From: Forficula auricularia
Lineage: Eukaryota > Arthropoda > Insecta > Dermaptera > Forficulidae
Direction: 5' to 3'
DNA: 64,000 nt
Assembly (NCBI GenBank): GCA_024734495.1
Contig: JALMQS010000718.1
Coordinates: 407,925-471,924, forward strand
Shown: piece by piece, positions 22,226 through 34,079 of the stretch
Layout of the letters: every line of letters begins with the position of its first letter
Numbering within the stretch: the stretch's first letter is position 1
The notes under the pieces: generated by a model
What the model saw: only the letters and a program-made list of their open reading frames with translations
What the model was told of the DNA's origin: nothing
The model's database searches: none
Position numbers and translations under genes: made by a program

Positions 22226-23885
22226 AGCAAAAATAAACTGCAACGGATCATTGCTAAGCTTTATCCAAATTCATTTGAAATATTAATATGTTTATTCCTT
22301 TATTATTAATCAGATATAACTTGCAATTTGCAGTTCATTTTGACTTTAATTCAAAAATAATGATCGGTTCTCATTTAACAGTCGAGGAATAACCGAGGAA
22401 TAAATACTACATTCGATTTTTGACATTTCGGTTATTATTGGTAACAATTGATGAAGACGTGGAGGAATCGACTTAAAATCAAAAATAGCGATCGATTCTC
22501 ATCTAATACTTGAGGAATAATAATTCTACATTAGATTTTTGACCCTTCGATTATTATTGGTAACCATTGCTGTAGACATGGAGGAAGAGCTTGAGTTGTT
22601 TACCAAAAATAATTTAGTCTTTTTGATTTTAAGTCGATTCTTCCACGTTTTTAGTAGAGGTTGCCATTATTAGTCAAAACATCAAAAATGGAATGCAATA
22701 AGATTATTCCTCTAGTATTAGATAAGAATCGATCGTTATTTTAATTTTAACTCGATTCTTTTATGTCTTCAGCAATGGTTACTAATAATAATCGAAGCGT
22801 CAAAAATCCAATATAGAATGGTTATTCCTCAAGTACTAGATGTGAATCAATCGCTATTTTTGATTTTAACTCGATTCCTCTCTCTTCAGCAATGGTTACT
22901 AATAAAAACGGAAACTTCAAAAATCCAATATAGAATGGTTATTCCTCAAGTATTAGATGAGAATCAATCGGTATTTTTTATTTTAAGTCGATTCCTCTAT
23001 GTCTTCAGCAATGGTTACCAATAAAAAGCGAAATGTCAAAAATCCAATATAGAATGGTTATTCCTCAAGTACTAGATGAGAATTAATTACTATTTTTGAT
23101 TTTAACTCGATTCCACTATGTCTTCAGCAAAGGTAACGGATAAGAAAACAACGCAGTTGCTTTGGTTACTAATAAAATTTCCTCCCAAATTTTTAGCATT
23201 TCACAGAGAGAAGCCTATCTATCCATCCTTACTTAAAAGCAAGGTTAAATGAGCTATATTAAAACGATCAAATGAAAAAATTTTAAAGAATTTAAAATTA
23301 AAAATTAAAAAAGTACTATCTTACTCTAGAGTAAATTACTTTAAAATATAATTTTACTAAAAACTTTATTCAACCTTTTTTGTGGTCCTCAAGGTACTCA
23401 ATTAGGATATTAAATTTCATCAAAATTGGTTAAGGTATTTAGAAAAAACTAAAAAGTACTGAAATAAAGTAGTAATGTTTGTGGGCCGATATTTACCAAA
23501 AACTAATCAGGGCTTCATTTTATTAAACTAATTGTAGGTTTTCAATTTCAATTCAATCGGCGCAAGGGTGTGGAAAAAATCGTGGACCAAAAAACGATAA
23601 CATCCATCCATCCATACATCCATTCATACATCCATCCATACATACACCCGTAGGCACTAAATAAAAAAATGCCACTTTTTGCCCTCTCGACGAGACCCCT
23701 TGTAATTTTTGGCAAAACCGTCACGTGCTAAAATTCAACCTAATTAATACTACAATTTGTGACTTTAATTGAGTCCATGGGTTCCGTAGTCTTTACCTGA
23801 GGACCCTTTGAAGTCGCGCTTGCCGCGAGACCGATTACAATACTTTCCCCATGCTTTACATTGGATAAAGTAAGAAATAAAATTA
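22226..23885 (+). repeat. Family B, long copy with opposed 119-bp arrays
   Basis: It starts with the inverse of the GCAACG/CGTTGC hairpin block (about 22,238). About two 119-bp units follow in minus orientation (22,370-22,590), then about five in plus orientation (TCGATT at 22,634, 22,754, 22,871, 22,988 and 23,107). A non-tandem part follows, shared with 33.3-33.85 kb, including a CCAT/CATA microsatellite (23,601-23,645) and the end ACATTGGATAAAGT. No coding capacity was seen. Confidence 0.8.
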
Positions 23886-23889
23886 TTTT

Positions 23890-24850
23890 TTGTGATAGAA
23901 ACCATTTAGTGAATGTTTTTACTTTAATTATCCAGGAAACCCCTATATAAAATAATCACTCATGTCATTAAAAATATGTTCAATTTTTAAGAAAATATTG
24001 AGCATATTGTTGTTGGAAATTATATATATATTTCATGAAACAACTGTGAAACATTTAAATATATTTTTTCGAAACTGGAAGTATCAATTTCATGATCATA
24101 TTATCATATTAGCTTAACTATTCTAATATAACTAAAATACTTTGAAAACTAATTAATAAAAAAAAGTTTATTCTTAATTGTTTTTAATTTTTTTAAAATT
24201 TATTTTACTCTAGATGACTAGATGGTGTGTGAGGGTGTTTAGAAAGCAGGAGGGAATGAAGTAGTTGATGGTCACTAAGTGGTCTTCTTGGCAAATCAAT
24301 TTATGTCCCCACAAAAGCATTTGCAGCCCTTCCATTTCTCTCAAGAACTAATTTATAATTTGCGAAAGATTCAATTAAAGGAAACCAAGGAGATCGAAAG
24401 CAAAAATCTAACATTCATTCATTTGAGTAAATGGGAAATTTTCAAGAAGAAAATAAATATAATTAATTAGGATTAATTTAAAAAAATAAATTGTATCAAA
24501 TATGTATTATTAACAATAATTACTTAATGAATCTATTATTTTCAAAAAATAGCGTAGTTACCATAAGGCAAGGCGATGCAAGGTCTTCGGCATTCAGGCG
24601 TCGATTATAAGCATAATGCAAAATAATTAATCTGAAAATTCATAGTTTTATAAGGCGAGTCAAATTCCATAGGACAACAAAAATTGAAATCAAAGATCTT
24701 AATAACGATTTTACAAAGTCACGATATAAATAATTTTAATTTTAAAATTTCAAATTGTACTTAACTATTATATTTTTCTGTACTTTTGATTTATTATTAT
24801 GGACAAAACTCACTTCAATTTATTTATTTAAAGGTCCAGCTACAGAAGCC
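23890..24850. other. AT-rich sequence, nothing recognised
   Basis: No defended feature. 24,540-24,680 contains short GC-richer words but no structure. Confidence 0.45.
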
Positions 24851-25214
24851 AATTTATAAAAAGTCTTTATTTTTAAAATAATGTCTGCAAATGAAGACAT
24901 GAATGAATATTTGAATAAATTTTTCAATATTTGAATGAAATTAAATGAAATGGATATTAGGTATTTAGGTAAAAATATGAGCAGGCATGGAAAAGACACT
25001 CATACAGGACAATTCAAAGAAAATATGAGGCCAGGGGGAACTAATTTTTTGACTATCAACAAAATTCAAAATAAAACTCTAAACAAAAAAATAACAGTTT
25101 TATTTTATATTTATTGAATTAAACATTTATTTATTTGAGAGAACCTTTGCGAGTTTCAACATTAACAAATTCTGTTATTATGAGAGGCCCATAAAATTCA
25201 GTTCACTTAGGTTT

Positions 25215-25390
25215 AAATTTCCATTTTTGACCCCCCCCCCATTTTGGGTGGTTGGTTTTTGTATCTCTAGTTTTTTAGAGGCCCACATTTTAAATGTACA
25301 AAATTTGGTTCATGTAGGTCTAAAGGTTTAGAGTTTTTATTTTTGACCATTCCCCCATTTTATGTGGTTGGTTTTTGTATCACATGATAT
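25215..25390 (-). repeat. Family A related G-tract units
   Basis: Two units with CCCCCATTTTGGGTGGTTGG and TACAAAATTTGGTTCATGTA words and a poly-C run, in the same orientation as the 35 kb copy. They lie inside the left arm of the giant palindrome. Confidence 0.55.
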
Positions 25391-25711
25391 TGTATTTCGA
25401 ACTAAATATGTATGGAAAATTTGAAGTTGAAATTAAAAAAAAATTGGAACCAGAAAAACATCATATTAACTTTGCAAGTTAAATAAAAGCAATAGAAGCA
25501 ACTAGTCCTGAAAATGGATGGCGCTGCATCGTTGGGTCTATACTCAACCGTCAACTACAAAATAAAAGCTAGTAATTAGAAAAATATTAATAAATATAAT
25601 ATAATATAATAAATAATTAACCACAGAAATTCGCTAGTCGAAAATAGGGATAAAAACATTGAAAACTGATTCCCATTAAATTTTTAAAAATAAAAAAATA
25701 TACTTATATAA

Positions 25712-26186
25712 CAGGGGTGGCAGCATGCGGCTCTTCAGCCAATCTCGTGCGGCTCTTGAACCCTCTTGAATAATATTGATTTTAAAAAGTATAATAATTA
25801 AATTAAAAAATAATAATCCAAAAATTAATTTAATTTGTAATTTGTAATTAATTGTAATTGAATACTAATGTTATAATTTAAATTATTGGATAAAAAATAC
25901 TTCGTAGATTTCACATTAACTGAGATTAATGTGAATTAATGTGAAACCTACCAAGTATTTTATTTTCCAATAATTTAAAAAATGTTTCATCAACTACCAA
26001 CACCAAATCCCTTAAAAAGTAATGTTATAAATAAGTAGAGCAAAAAATAAATGTTGCTTCATTAATATTTTATATAATAAAAAATGTGTCTTTTCTTAAT
26101 AAGCCATCCTCCAAATAATGTGGCTCGCTTTGAAAAAGTTTTATAAATTTGCGGCTCCCAAAGTTAAGGTTAGTGCCCCCCCCTTT
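25712..26186 (-). mobile_element. hAT-type MITE, copy 2, carrying an insertion
   Basis: It is the inverse of the 16.3 kb MITE: GCATGCGGCTC follows the left end and GGCTCCCAAAGTTAAGGTTA precedes the right end. The flanks are TTATATAA at 25,704-25,711 and 26,187-26,194, a perfect 8-bp target duplication. Without the nested insertion it would be about 320 bp. Confidence 0.9.
25877..26019. mobile_element. Nested hairpin retroposon (family C) with 11-bp target duplication
   Basis: TAATGTTATAA occurs at 25,866-25,876 and again at 26,020-26,030. The uninterrupted sequence is present once in the other hAT copy (inverse near 16,475-16,490). The 143-bp insert is the family C hairpin followed by TTTCATCAACTACCAACACC and CTTAAAAAG. 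An 11-bp duplication excludes hAT, Tc1 and Harbinger and suggests retroposition. Confidence 0.85.
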
Positions 26187-28449
26187 TTATATAACTTTGA
26201 TGCGACTTTCTTCTCTGTAAAAACAAAAAAAAACTGAAAATGAGTGTTTGGAAGATTGCTTTGCAGCCAAGCTGCGCCTAGTGCTGTAGTCGTATATTTT
26301 ATAATGTGTATTGATAAATTAAAATTGAATTTGTTAATATTTATAAAGATTAATTTATTTTAAAACACAAAATCCATAACAAATAATGTATGATATGGCA
26401 GGGGACTGTCTTTCTCTCCTCCCAATTATAATTATAAATAAGAAAGAAAGAGATCCATTTTATTTATCTCAAGTTCACAAATAGCTTGCTTTTATAATAA
26501 AATAATAAATAATTTTTGTTAACTTTTTTAATTATTTAATACTAAAATTATTTATTTAAAACAAATTATACGATAATATAGCTTTGCTCTGCTTTCTGAG
26601 TCCTGAGTTGGTGGTTTTCAGCCCCATACAGGGTTGTTTGTATAATTATAATATGTATTTTTTCTTAAATTATTTTATTTATTTATTTATTATATTATAT
26701 AATTATACATTTAAATATATTAAATTATAATGTTAAAAGATCTATTATTATTGTTGACTGAATGAACTTGTTGAATCCATAACAAATGACTCCCTCATGG
26801 CAGGAGGCTTGCCACCAGGCTCTTGATGAAACAGTCCAAAAGAATTATAAATGAGAATGAAAAACAATCTTATTTTATCGATTTCATCTATTAAAAGATT
26901 TACAGTACCTATCTAATATAAAAAAATATCATTTCAATTAAGAATTTCCTAGCTTAAATGATGTATTAAGAAAACATTTACTTTCTTCTCTAGGGCAACG
27001 ATTCGCTGAGAGAGTGATTTCCAATGTTTTATTTTTTTCATCATCATAAATGCAATTAAATGTATTGAAATTTCATATCTATGGAATATTTTCTTTTATG
27101 TTTTATATCAAATAATTAGTATTTCGAAATTTTTATCTTTAAGGATAGTTTATTTGAAGTCTAATTTGAAAAAACGCTCATTACTCCTTTGAAATAGTTT
27201 TTAAAAATATGAAATTAATAAGTATTATAAAATATTCAATTATTAATAATTAGATTCTATTTTGAACGAAATTGATTAAGTAGTTTTTGAGAAAATTGTC
27301 AAAAACCTCGAAAACCGTCTATGAACCGTCGTTTTTTAAGCCTTTGAAAATTCACTTCCATGTCAGAAGTCAATGTTTCGTTTCATGTTAACTTTTTCCG
27401 AAGGCTATTTTAAGGACGAAAAACATCGATTTATAGACTATTTTTGAGGTTTTTGACCATTTCCTCAAAACTTTAAACTACGAAATTCTTAATCAAAAAT
27501 GCCATTTTCTTATATTAAAAACATAGATGGAACCTCCAGATAGATGAAATCTATTAAGTAAAATCGATTTCTTTCCCATTTTTAATTCTTTCGTCTGTTT
27601 AATCAAGAGGCCGGGTCGCAAACCTCCTGGCATGATCGACGCATTGTTATGCATTCAACAAGACCATTCTGTCCAGAGAATTGTATTATTTTAATATTTT
27701 AATTAAATATATTTAAATGTAAGATTATAGATAATATAATAAATAAATAAATAAAATAATTTAAGAAAAAGATATAATATATACAAAAAGCTTTGGGCTA
27801 TCAAACACGGACCCAAGACTCCAGGGCAGAGCAATGCTATATTATCATATAGTAGTTATAAATAAATAATTTTAGTATTAAATAATTTAAAAAAAGCTTA
27901 TGTAAATTTAAAAAAGCAACGAATTCACACCTCCAGATAAATGAAATTGATTTTTATCAATTTCATTTATCTGGAGGTGTGAATTCCTTGCTATTATTTT
28001 TAATATCTCTTTTTTCTTATTTAAATTCAAATTAAGAGAAGCATTTTGGGATGAGAGACAGTTCCCATCGATATCATACATTATTTGTTATTAATTTTTT
28101 TTCTCATTATCATTATGAATTCACCAAATACCATCTACAATTTTGGAATAAATTAATATTTTCATAAACTAAAATTTAATATTATATAAAATATTACGAC
28201 TACAACGTGGTCAGAAAGGCTCGCTTAAAGGTTCAAGACTCCGAAAACTATTATTATATTATTAGTATTGGGCCTCAAATTTTCTCTGAATTGTCCTGTA
28301 TGAGTGTGTTTCACATGCCTGCTTATATCTATCCATTTAGTTTAACTTTTCAATAAATAATATTGAAGAATTCATTCAAATGTTTATCCATGTCCTCATT
28401 TGCAGACATTCTTTTATAAATAAGATTTTTTACATTTTTAAAATATATT

Positions 28450-29480
28450 TTTTTGATAGTTTAATTTTTTAAAAGTCCCCCTAAACTCAAAAAATTAACT
28501 AAACATAGTTGTTTTTAGTAAAAAAAATGATGAAAAATTTGGACTATCTATTTCTGGATATCAAAATTATATGTATCGAATTTTTTTCCAAGAAATTCCA
28601 AATTCGATCCATAGAGGTTTTTCAGTTGTATAAGCAACCAAACTTTTTTATGATAAATTTACATAATGTAAATTTATCATAAAAAATCTGACACTTTTCA
28701 AATGTGTAAAATAAGCTCAAAAGCTTATTATTTTTGAGTATATTTCATATCTACGATGACTAGATTTTAGTATATAATAATTTTACAATATTATCCCAAT
28801 TAAATTATTTTCATAATTTTTCATCAATTCTTTATTAACTTGTTAAATCTCTAAGCTTGCTTAATGACCAAATATCATTGAAATTCATTTTATTTTCAAG
28901 ACTGCTTTTTATGTTTCCCTCTTTTTTATTACTAATAAAGAAAGAACTACGAAAATGTTTCAGTTCCGTGACTTTTTTCACGTCGTTCTAACCCCTTGTA
29001 GTTAGACATTTTCACAACAAAGTAAATGAATACCTCTCTAAATCTTATTCTCCTGGTTGAAATTGAAAAAAAAATCTAAACTAGAGATTGGGTTGGCAAT
29101 TAATTTCAGATATTTAAATATTATTAATACCATTTTTGAAGCACTGTTAAAAAGGAAAAAGTGGCATATTTGAATAGATCTCTCTTGAAAGCCTTCCCCA
29201 TTGGGCTACTCCACTAACCTTTTTATTCCCCCTTTTTTTCTACCCTTCTTGACTGAGTGACAGGTTGTTATCCTCGAACAACATAAAAAAATACACTTGT
29301 TGAATCTCATCGGAAGGGTGACTGCAATTCAGCTCTGACAAATATAATAATCTCGATGTATACAAAGGTAGGTAGCTATAACCAAACAATGAGCGAACAA
29401 AAATGATAACAGAACAACTGAATTTTTCAATATTAGCTAATTCTGAATTTATTTATTTTAAAAATTAATATAATATATAA
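28450..29480. other. AT-rich sequence; short perfect palindrome at 28,645-28,686
   Basis: TTTTTATGATAAATTTACAT and its exact inverse meet at 28,645-28,686. Apart from this I see nothing defended. Confidence 0.5.
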
Positions 29481-29484
29481 TTTA

Positions 29485-29545
29485 TTTTGCTAGAGACTAT
29501 AGTTTTGAAAGTTTGACCTTCATCATCAGTCGACCATCTTAGTAT
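29485..29545 (-). ncRNA. Degenerate hammerhead-like motif (family H2)
   Basis: Minus strand: GACTGATGATGAAGG, then CTTTCAAAACTATAGTC. CTGATGA and the ATAGTC end match the 36.87 kb motif, but G12 of GAAA is A, so the core is broken. Confidence 0.5.
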
Positions 29546-29559
29546 TACAACAAAACTAA

Positions 29560-30780
29560 TTTATCTACATAGAATCGGGTATTTCAACCAATAAGAAATA
29601 ACAGATAACATATTTCTCACCCTGCTACTTTTCTCAAACCAAATATTTTCATTTAGATTAGTACTATTTTATTTTTAAGTCCAAACCTAAGTCCTATTGA
29701 ATCCTTATAATGTGTGTCGCCGTCTTTCCGTTTGTCATAGCATTGCTATTCATGAACTAAATAAAATAATAATTTGAATTTAAAAGTTAATTAATTGTCA
29801 GGGGTCTGGTATCAAAGGTGGCAACCTTCCATTTGATGTCCCAAAAACGTTATGCTAAGTTGAAACAAATAATATATACATTCGAAAAATCTATAAATGC
29901 TCATAATGTAATATATTTGGCTAAAAGTGAGAAATGATAACATCTGTACATATTTAATTTGAGTTTTCCGCTTTCGATACTGACACATTTGGAGATTCAA
30001 GGATGTACAGATATTTAATTAAAGTGGATGTATTTATTTGATTTTTTTCAAAATTGAGATCTTTAAGCTCTTATTTCCAGTTAAAAAATACTAAATGATA
30101 TAATCCGGATGGAATATCTCTATCTATTCCTTTCATCTCTAACAATTCACTCTATTCAAATGTAAAAAAAAAAAAAAAAAAAAAAAATGAAAAATTCTTT
30201 GAAAATTATCCAAGTAAAAAATCTATTATTAAGAAACTTTTAGAGTAGAAGACTTTATGATGTCTAACTTTGTTCTCTCTATCTCTATCTCATCTCTCAC
30301 TCTTTCTCATTTGCCCACTTTCCGAGGAATACTTAATTAATTTTTTTTTTATACAATTTACAAAAAGTTTTCTAGGTGTGTGACTGGGTCAAGGTTGTTG
30401 AATTTGTTTTTAAACTTTATATAAAAAAATAAAAAGAATAAACCAAGATTGAGATAGTTTGGTGGAAAAGTTTCAATAATATCAAGAAAGATTTTAACAT
30501 GAGTTTTCTTCTTTTGGGGTAAATGAACCTACGACCGATTGTAAGTTTTGATTTCGAAGATTGAGTTTTATAAGGTGAACAGTTTCACCAGAAATCATCA
30601 ATTAATTTTTTTATTTAATGAAATTGAATACAAGAAGGAAAGCACCGAGGAAATAAAGCTCTTATTGGGGAAATTCAAAAACCGCTAGAGGCGCTCGCTA
30701 ATGGGAATCAACAACATTTCTCCCCATTAAGATTATGTTTTAATTGAAAGGATTTAATATGAAATTAAATTAAAATTAAT
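29560..30780. other. AT-rich sequence; candidate unique patch at 30,640-30,760
   Basis: A poly-A run lies at 30,164-30,187. The patch 30,640-30,760 lacks repeat signatures and looks less degraded, but there is no positive evidence of function. Confidence 0.35.
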
Positions 30781-30784
30781 TATC

Positions 30785-30945
30785 AAATTGCCTGTAGAAG
30801 TAGACTTGATATTTCTACTGATATCTCAAGAGATTGTCATCTACTAGATCAGAGATGGAATTAATATAATTTTAATTATATATATGTCAGAAAAGTATTT
30901 TTCACCTCCTCGCGAATCGAACCTGAGTGCGCGATATATATTATG
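30785..30945 (-). repeat. tRNA-derived SINE2 fragment, minus strand
   Basis: On the minus strand CTCAGGTTCGATTCGCGAGG is a B-box region followed by TTCTGACATA and TCTAGTAGATGACA words. The same order is present at 46.44-46.56 kb. It abuts the left end of the Harbinger element. Confidence 0.6.
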
Positions 30946-31529
30946 TGTTAAGGCGCATCCACATTATGGAAATTGGCCAGGCCAAATGGCAAAACCAAGA
31001 ATGATGTGGGCGTTTTGTCGGCTCGTGCCAGTTGTCAAAAAAATGACAATTGACAGGCCAAACCGAACCCGAAGAGTGTCGGTCCGGATCAAAGGAAGCC
31101 AAGTGGCAAAATGTAGTGGGGACGTGCCAATTGGGCTCCGGTGACCTCACTTCATTTCCGACCGTCCTATCAAACATTTTTCTATTTATTTTGTAGAAAA
31201 TTAAATGGAGTGGTCAAATGAAAAATTCATATCATTAATTAACTTGTATCGCGATCGGCCCATTTTATGGAATTGTAAATTAAATGACATTAAATTAAAC
31301 AACAACTGCGTCCTGAGCCCATTAATCGGGAATTTTCCCTAATATTAAAGGGTCAAATTAGAGCCAGATAATATTACATAATATCGATTTAAGATAATTT
31401 TCAATTAATTTTGAATAATATTTTTAAGAAATATGATATTATTAATGATAAAAATGTTATTTTATATTATAATTATTGGAAATTAGATATAGCATAACCC
31501 CTTTCAAGATTTCTATCGAATTGCATAGT

Positions 31530-31860
31530 GTGGAGTGCTAGGAACTGAAGTGTTACACCAAGACGTTCATAAGCTAGAATGGATTTTCTCAATCTAGTGT
31601 CGCTGATTATCGGCCTGGTCAAATTAAGAAGAATCTCAAAATCACTGCTCGTCATTCGGAAAAAAGTTTTAGAAACCACCTCCACATCTGTGTTCGTTAT
31701 GTAACTCGCCACATCGTCCAAAATTAAATCTTTCATCACTTCACTCACTCCATGTCGATCTCTACCTATAATAAGGCACGGACGTACCCAAAATCGTCGA
31801 TTCCGTGGTTTATGACTTTCTTGATCAATTAATATTACGGCTCCAGCAGCCGTCGTCGTC
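31530..31860 (-). pseudogene. PIF/Harbinger (HARBI1-like) transposase, N-terminal part
   Basis: The minus frame reads RRFWVRPCL, then RHGVSEVMKDL, then FFRMTSSDFEILLNLTRPII, then RLGVTLQFLA. This is the conserved N-terminal region of HARBI1/ALP1-type nucleases before the DDE_Tnp_4 catalytic domain. After LQFLA the family similarity stops near 31,530, although the frame stays open to about 31,473. The whole catalytic DDE part is deleted. The open frame extends upstream to 31,925 but its first residues belong to the adjoining RTE-like sequence. Confidence 0.85.
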
Positions 31861-31864
31861 GGGA

Positions 31865-32650
31865 TTTCTTCGTTGCCGAAGATCCTTCCCTCACTCAATT
31901 CATTCCCGTTGCCGCCTTCGTTCATGAACCTGTTGGTGGCTCCAGAGACCGATGCGAGATCGGATGGTTCTTTGGCATTGAGAACAGATAAATGTCTCAG
32001 TGCCGCCTGTTCTTAAGTTGGTGGGATTGGGAAAGATGCCGGAATTATTGTGGCAGATGTTACGCCAAGAGCCTCTGTCTTGACATAGAGACTCCCATGT
32101 GTCCTCTATTCCGGCCTTCTTCACTATGGAGTGAATTACATCTTTGTACCTCTTCAGTTGACCACCAGGATAGCGCTGACCATCTGAAAGCTCGCCAAAG
32201 AGGATTTGTTTTGGGAGCCGTCCATCAGACATCCGGCACACATGCCCTAGCCAGCGCAGCTGATTGCGCGCCAAGATGTTCTCTATAGGATCGCAGTTGG
32301 CTCTTTCCCGGATTTCCTTGTTGGAGATGAAATCTTGCCATTTAATTCCCATGATACTGCGCAGCAGTCTCATTTGGAATTTTTCCAGGGCCTTAACGTG
32401 CTTTTTATATATTACCCAGCACTCACTACCGTATAGTAGGATGGATAAGACAACTGCTTAAAAAACTAGGACTTTCGTATGTATGGTCAGGTCACTGCTT
32501 CCAAAAACTCTCTCCCCGAGTTTAAAGAAGGCATGTGATGCACATCGTAGACGGTGGCTAATTTCAGCATCCAAGTCGCAATTCGCTGTCACCAGACTAC
32601 CTAAGTAGTCCAGCAGCAACAAGCATGTCCTCGTCTGTATACATTGCGAC
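31865..32650 (-). pseudogene. RTE-like reverse transcriptase C-terminus inside Harbinger
   Basis: On the minus strand: LDYLGSLVTANCDLDAEISHR, a frame break near 32,460, LSILLYGSECW, RLLRSIMGIKWQDFISNKEI, then QLRWLGHVCRM, and finally a zinc-finger-like CSQC...HQQVH before a stop. This is the thumb and C-terminal region of RTE/CFDP2-type non-LTR retrotransposons. It sits between the right Harbinger end and the transposase remnant, in the same orientation. The 5' part is missing, as in a 5'-truncated insertion. The 3' end includes a GACGACGACGG-type tail. Confidence 0.85.
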
Positions 32651-32756
32651 TTAATGGCATTTCCAATGTGGACACAGTGAATTGTGTGTGGCAAGGCCAA
32701 CTGGCTTTGACATTTGGCCTTGCCATATATTGGCATAGTGTGGATGGGCCTTTAGA

Positions 32757-32880
32757 GAGAGGCTCACCTCAAAGAGTAGCTATTTGGCCCGGGCACTCGG
32801 GTTCGATTCCAGAGTGTGTGAAAACAACATTCAAAGACATATAATTAAAAATAATTCATTCCATCTCAGATATATAGTAG
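32757..32880 (+). repeat. tRNA-derived SINE2-like fragment, plus strand
   Basis: GGGCACTCGGGTTCGATTCC at about 32,792-32,812 is a B-box region. It faces the minus-strand fragment on the other side of the Harbinger element, so the two tRNA-like heads point toward each other around the TTA target. Confidence 0.5.
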
Positions 32881-33244
32881 ATAATATAAGCTTTTATGAT
32901 TTCTTTGAAAGAATTTAGTTTGCCAAAAGTAGGAGAGTTGTTGAATCAATCAATGAGGTTGTCCTCTGTTTGATGCAAATAAACATATACTATACTTCTA
33001 TTTAGTTTATTTTTATATATTATACGTAGTTTCGAGCATTTGGACTTTAACATAACTCTTTCTAAGTATACATTTTCTGATTATTTTCTCCACATCACCA
33101 TATATAAATAATGCTATTTCTTAATATTACATATTAATTAATTAATAAATCATTGCCTGAGGACATCAATAAGTAAATGAACCATGTCTTGTTTTATTAT
33201 TTCTTTGACAGTCTTAAGTTCAATATATGATTTGATCTGAATAA

Positions 33245-33850
33245 CAATAAACTGCAACTGATCGTTGCTAAACTTTATCCAAATTCATTTGAAATATTTA
33301 TATGTTCTAGAGTAAAGTACTTTAAAATATAATTTTACTAAAAACTTTATTTAACCTTTTTTGTGGGTCCCAAGGTACTTAATTAGGATCTTAAATTTCA
33401 TCAAAATTGGTTAAGTCATTTTCAAGATATTTAGAAAAAACTAAAAAAGTATTGAAATAAAGTACTAATGTTTGTAGACCGAAATGTACCAAAAACTAAT
33501 CAGCGCTTCATTTTGTTAAAATACTGGTAGGTTTTCAATTTCAATTCATTCGGTGCAACGGTGTGGAAAAATTCGTGGACGAAAAAAACGATAACACGCA
33601 CACACACATACATACATACATCCGCACGCACTTCCAAAAAAAATGGCACTTTTTGGCCTCTCGGCGAGATCCCAGGTAATTTTTGGCAAAACGGTCACGT
33701 GCTAAAATTCAATCTCATTGAATACTTCAATTTGTGACCTTAATTGAGTCCATGGGTTCCGTAGTCTTTACCTGAGGACCCTTTGAAGTCGCGCTTGCCG
33801 CGAAAGCGATTCCAATACTTTCTCCCATGCTTCGCATTGGATAAAGTAAA
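33245..33850 (+). repeat. Family B, short copy without tandem array
   Basis: It begins with AAACTGCAACTGATCGTTGC and jumps at about 33,303 to the CTAGAGTAAAGTACTTTAAA part of the 22-24 kb copy. From there it is colinear to GCATTGGATAAAGT at 33,835-33,848. It has its own CACA/CATA microsatellite at the matching place. Confidence 0.85.
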
Positions 33851-33889
33851 AATGTTATATTAAATGAAATATTTTTATATTATTTCCAA

Positions 33890-34070
33890 TCTTTGTGTTT
33901 CAGAAAATGATTCTAATTAAGAAATGGGAGAGAAAGGAAGATCAAATTGAAGATGACATGCAATCCTTGCATTAGGATTCGCCATTTTCGGTGACATTTC
34001 ATTTTCATGCTTTGTTCATTTGTGTCTTTTAATTAGCAGCTTTGTTTCCAATGAAATATTTGAATTTGAA
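33890..34070. other. Unique-looking patch, possible conserved noncoding element
   Basis: Just after a family B copy, a stretch of balanced composition includes TTTAATTAGCAGCTTTGTTT, with homeodomain- and SOX-like words. I see no repeat relatives in the window. Function is a guess. Confidence 0.2.
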
Positions 34071-34079
34071 ACTGAGCTT

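Larger units (their letters stand above)
24855..28445. repeat. Giant imperfect palindrome (about 3.6 kb)
   Basis: Left-arm segments match the inverse of right-arm segments in nested order: 24,860-25,060 with 28,265-28,440 (for example GACAATTCAAAGAAAATATG against its inverse near 28,280), and about 26,280-27,150 with about 27,330-28,230 (for example AATAATGTATGATATGGCAG near 26,385 against its inverse near 28,070). The centre is near 27,240. The left arm is longer because it received a hAT MITE and other sequence between 25,065 and 26,260. No complete ORF. It may be a foldback transposon, an inverted duplication, or two copies inserted head to head. Confidence 0.8.
30948..32754 (-). mobile_element. 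PIF/Harbinger DNA transposon, defective
   Basis: The left end AGGCGCATCCACATTATGG (from 30,951) and the inverse of the right end AGGCCCATCCACACTATGC (ending at 32,751) match, with further pairing of GGCCAAATG words inside. Both sides carry TTA (30,948-30,950 and 32,752-32,754), the PIF/Harbinger target site. The 1801-bp body holds an N-terminal transposase remnant and a piece of RTE-like pol, both on the minus strand. No Myb/SANT companion ORF was seen. It cannot be autonomous. Confidence 0.92.

Noticed and set aside
22370..23130. CRISPR-like array
   Set aside because: Whole 119-bp units repeat without unique spacers, in both orientations, in a eukaryotic context.
24935..25117. Small gene in the giant palindrome arm
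   Set aside because: The open frame is short, preceded by an in-frame stop, and the inverted arm does not keep it open.
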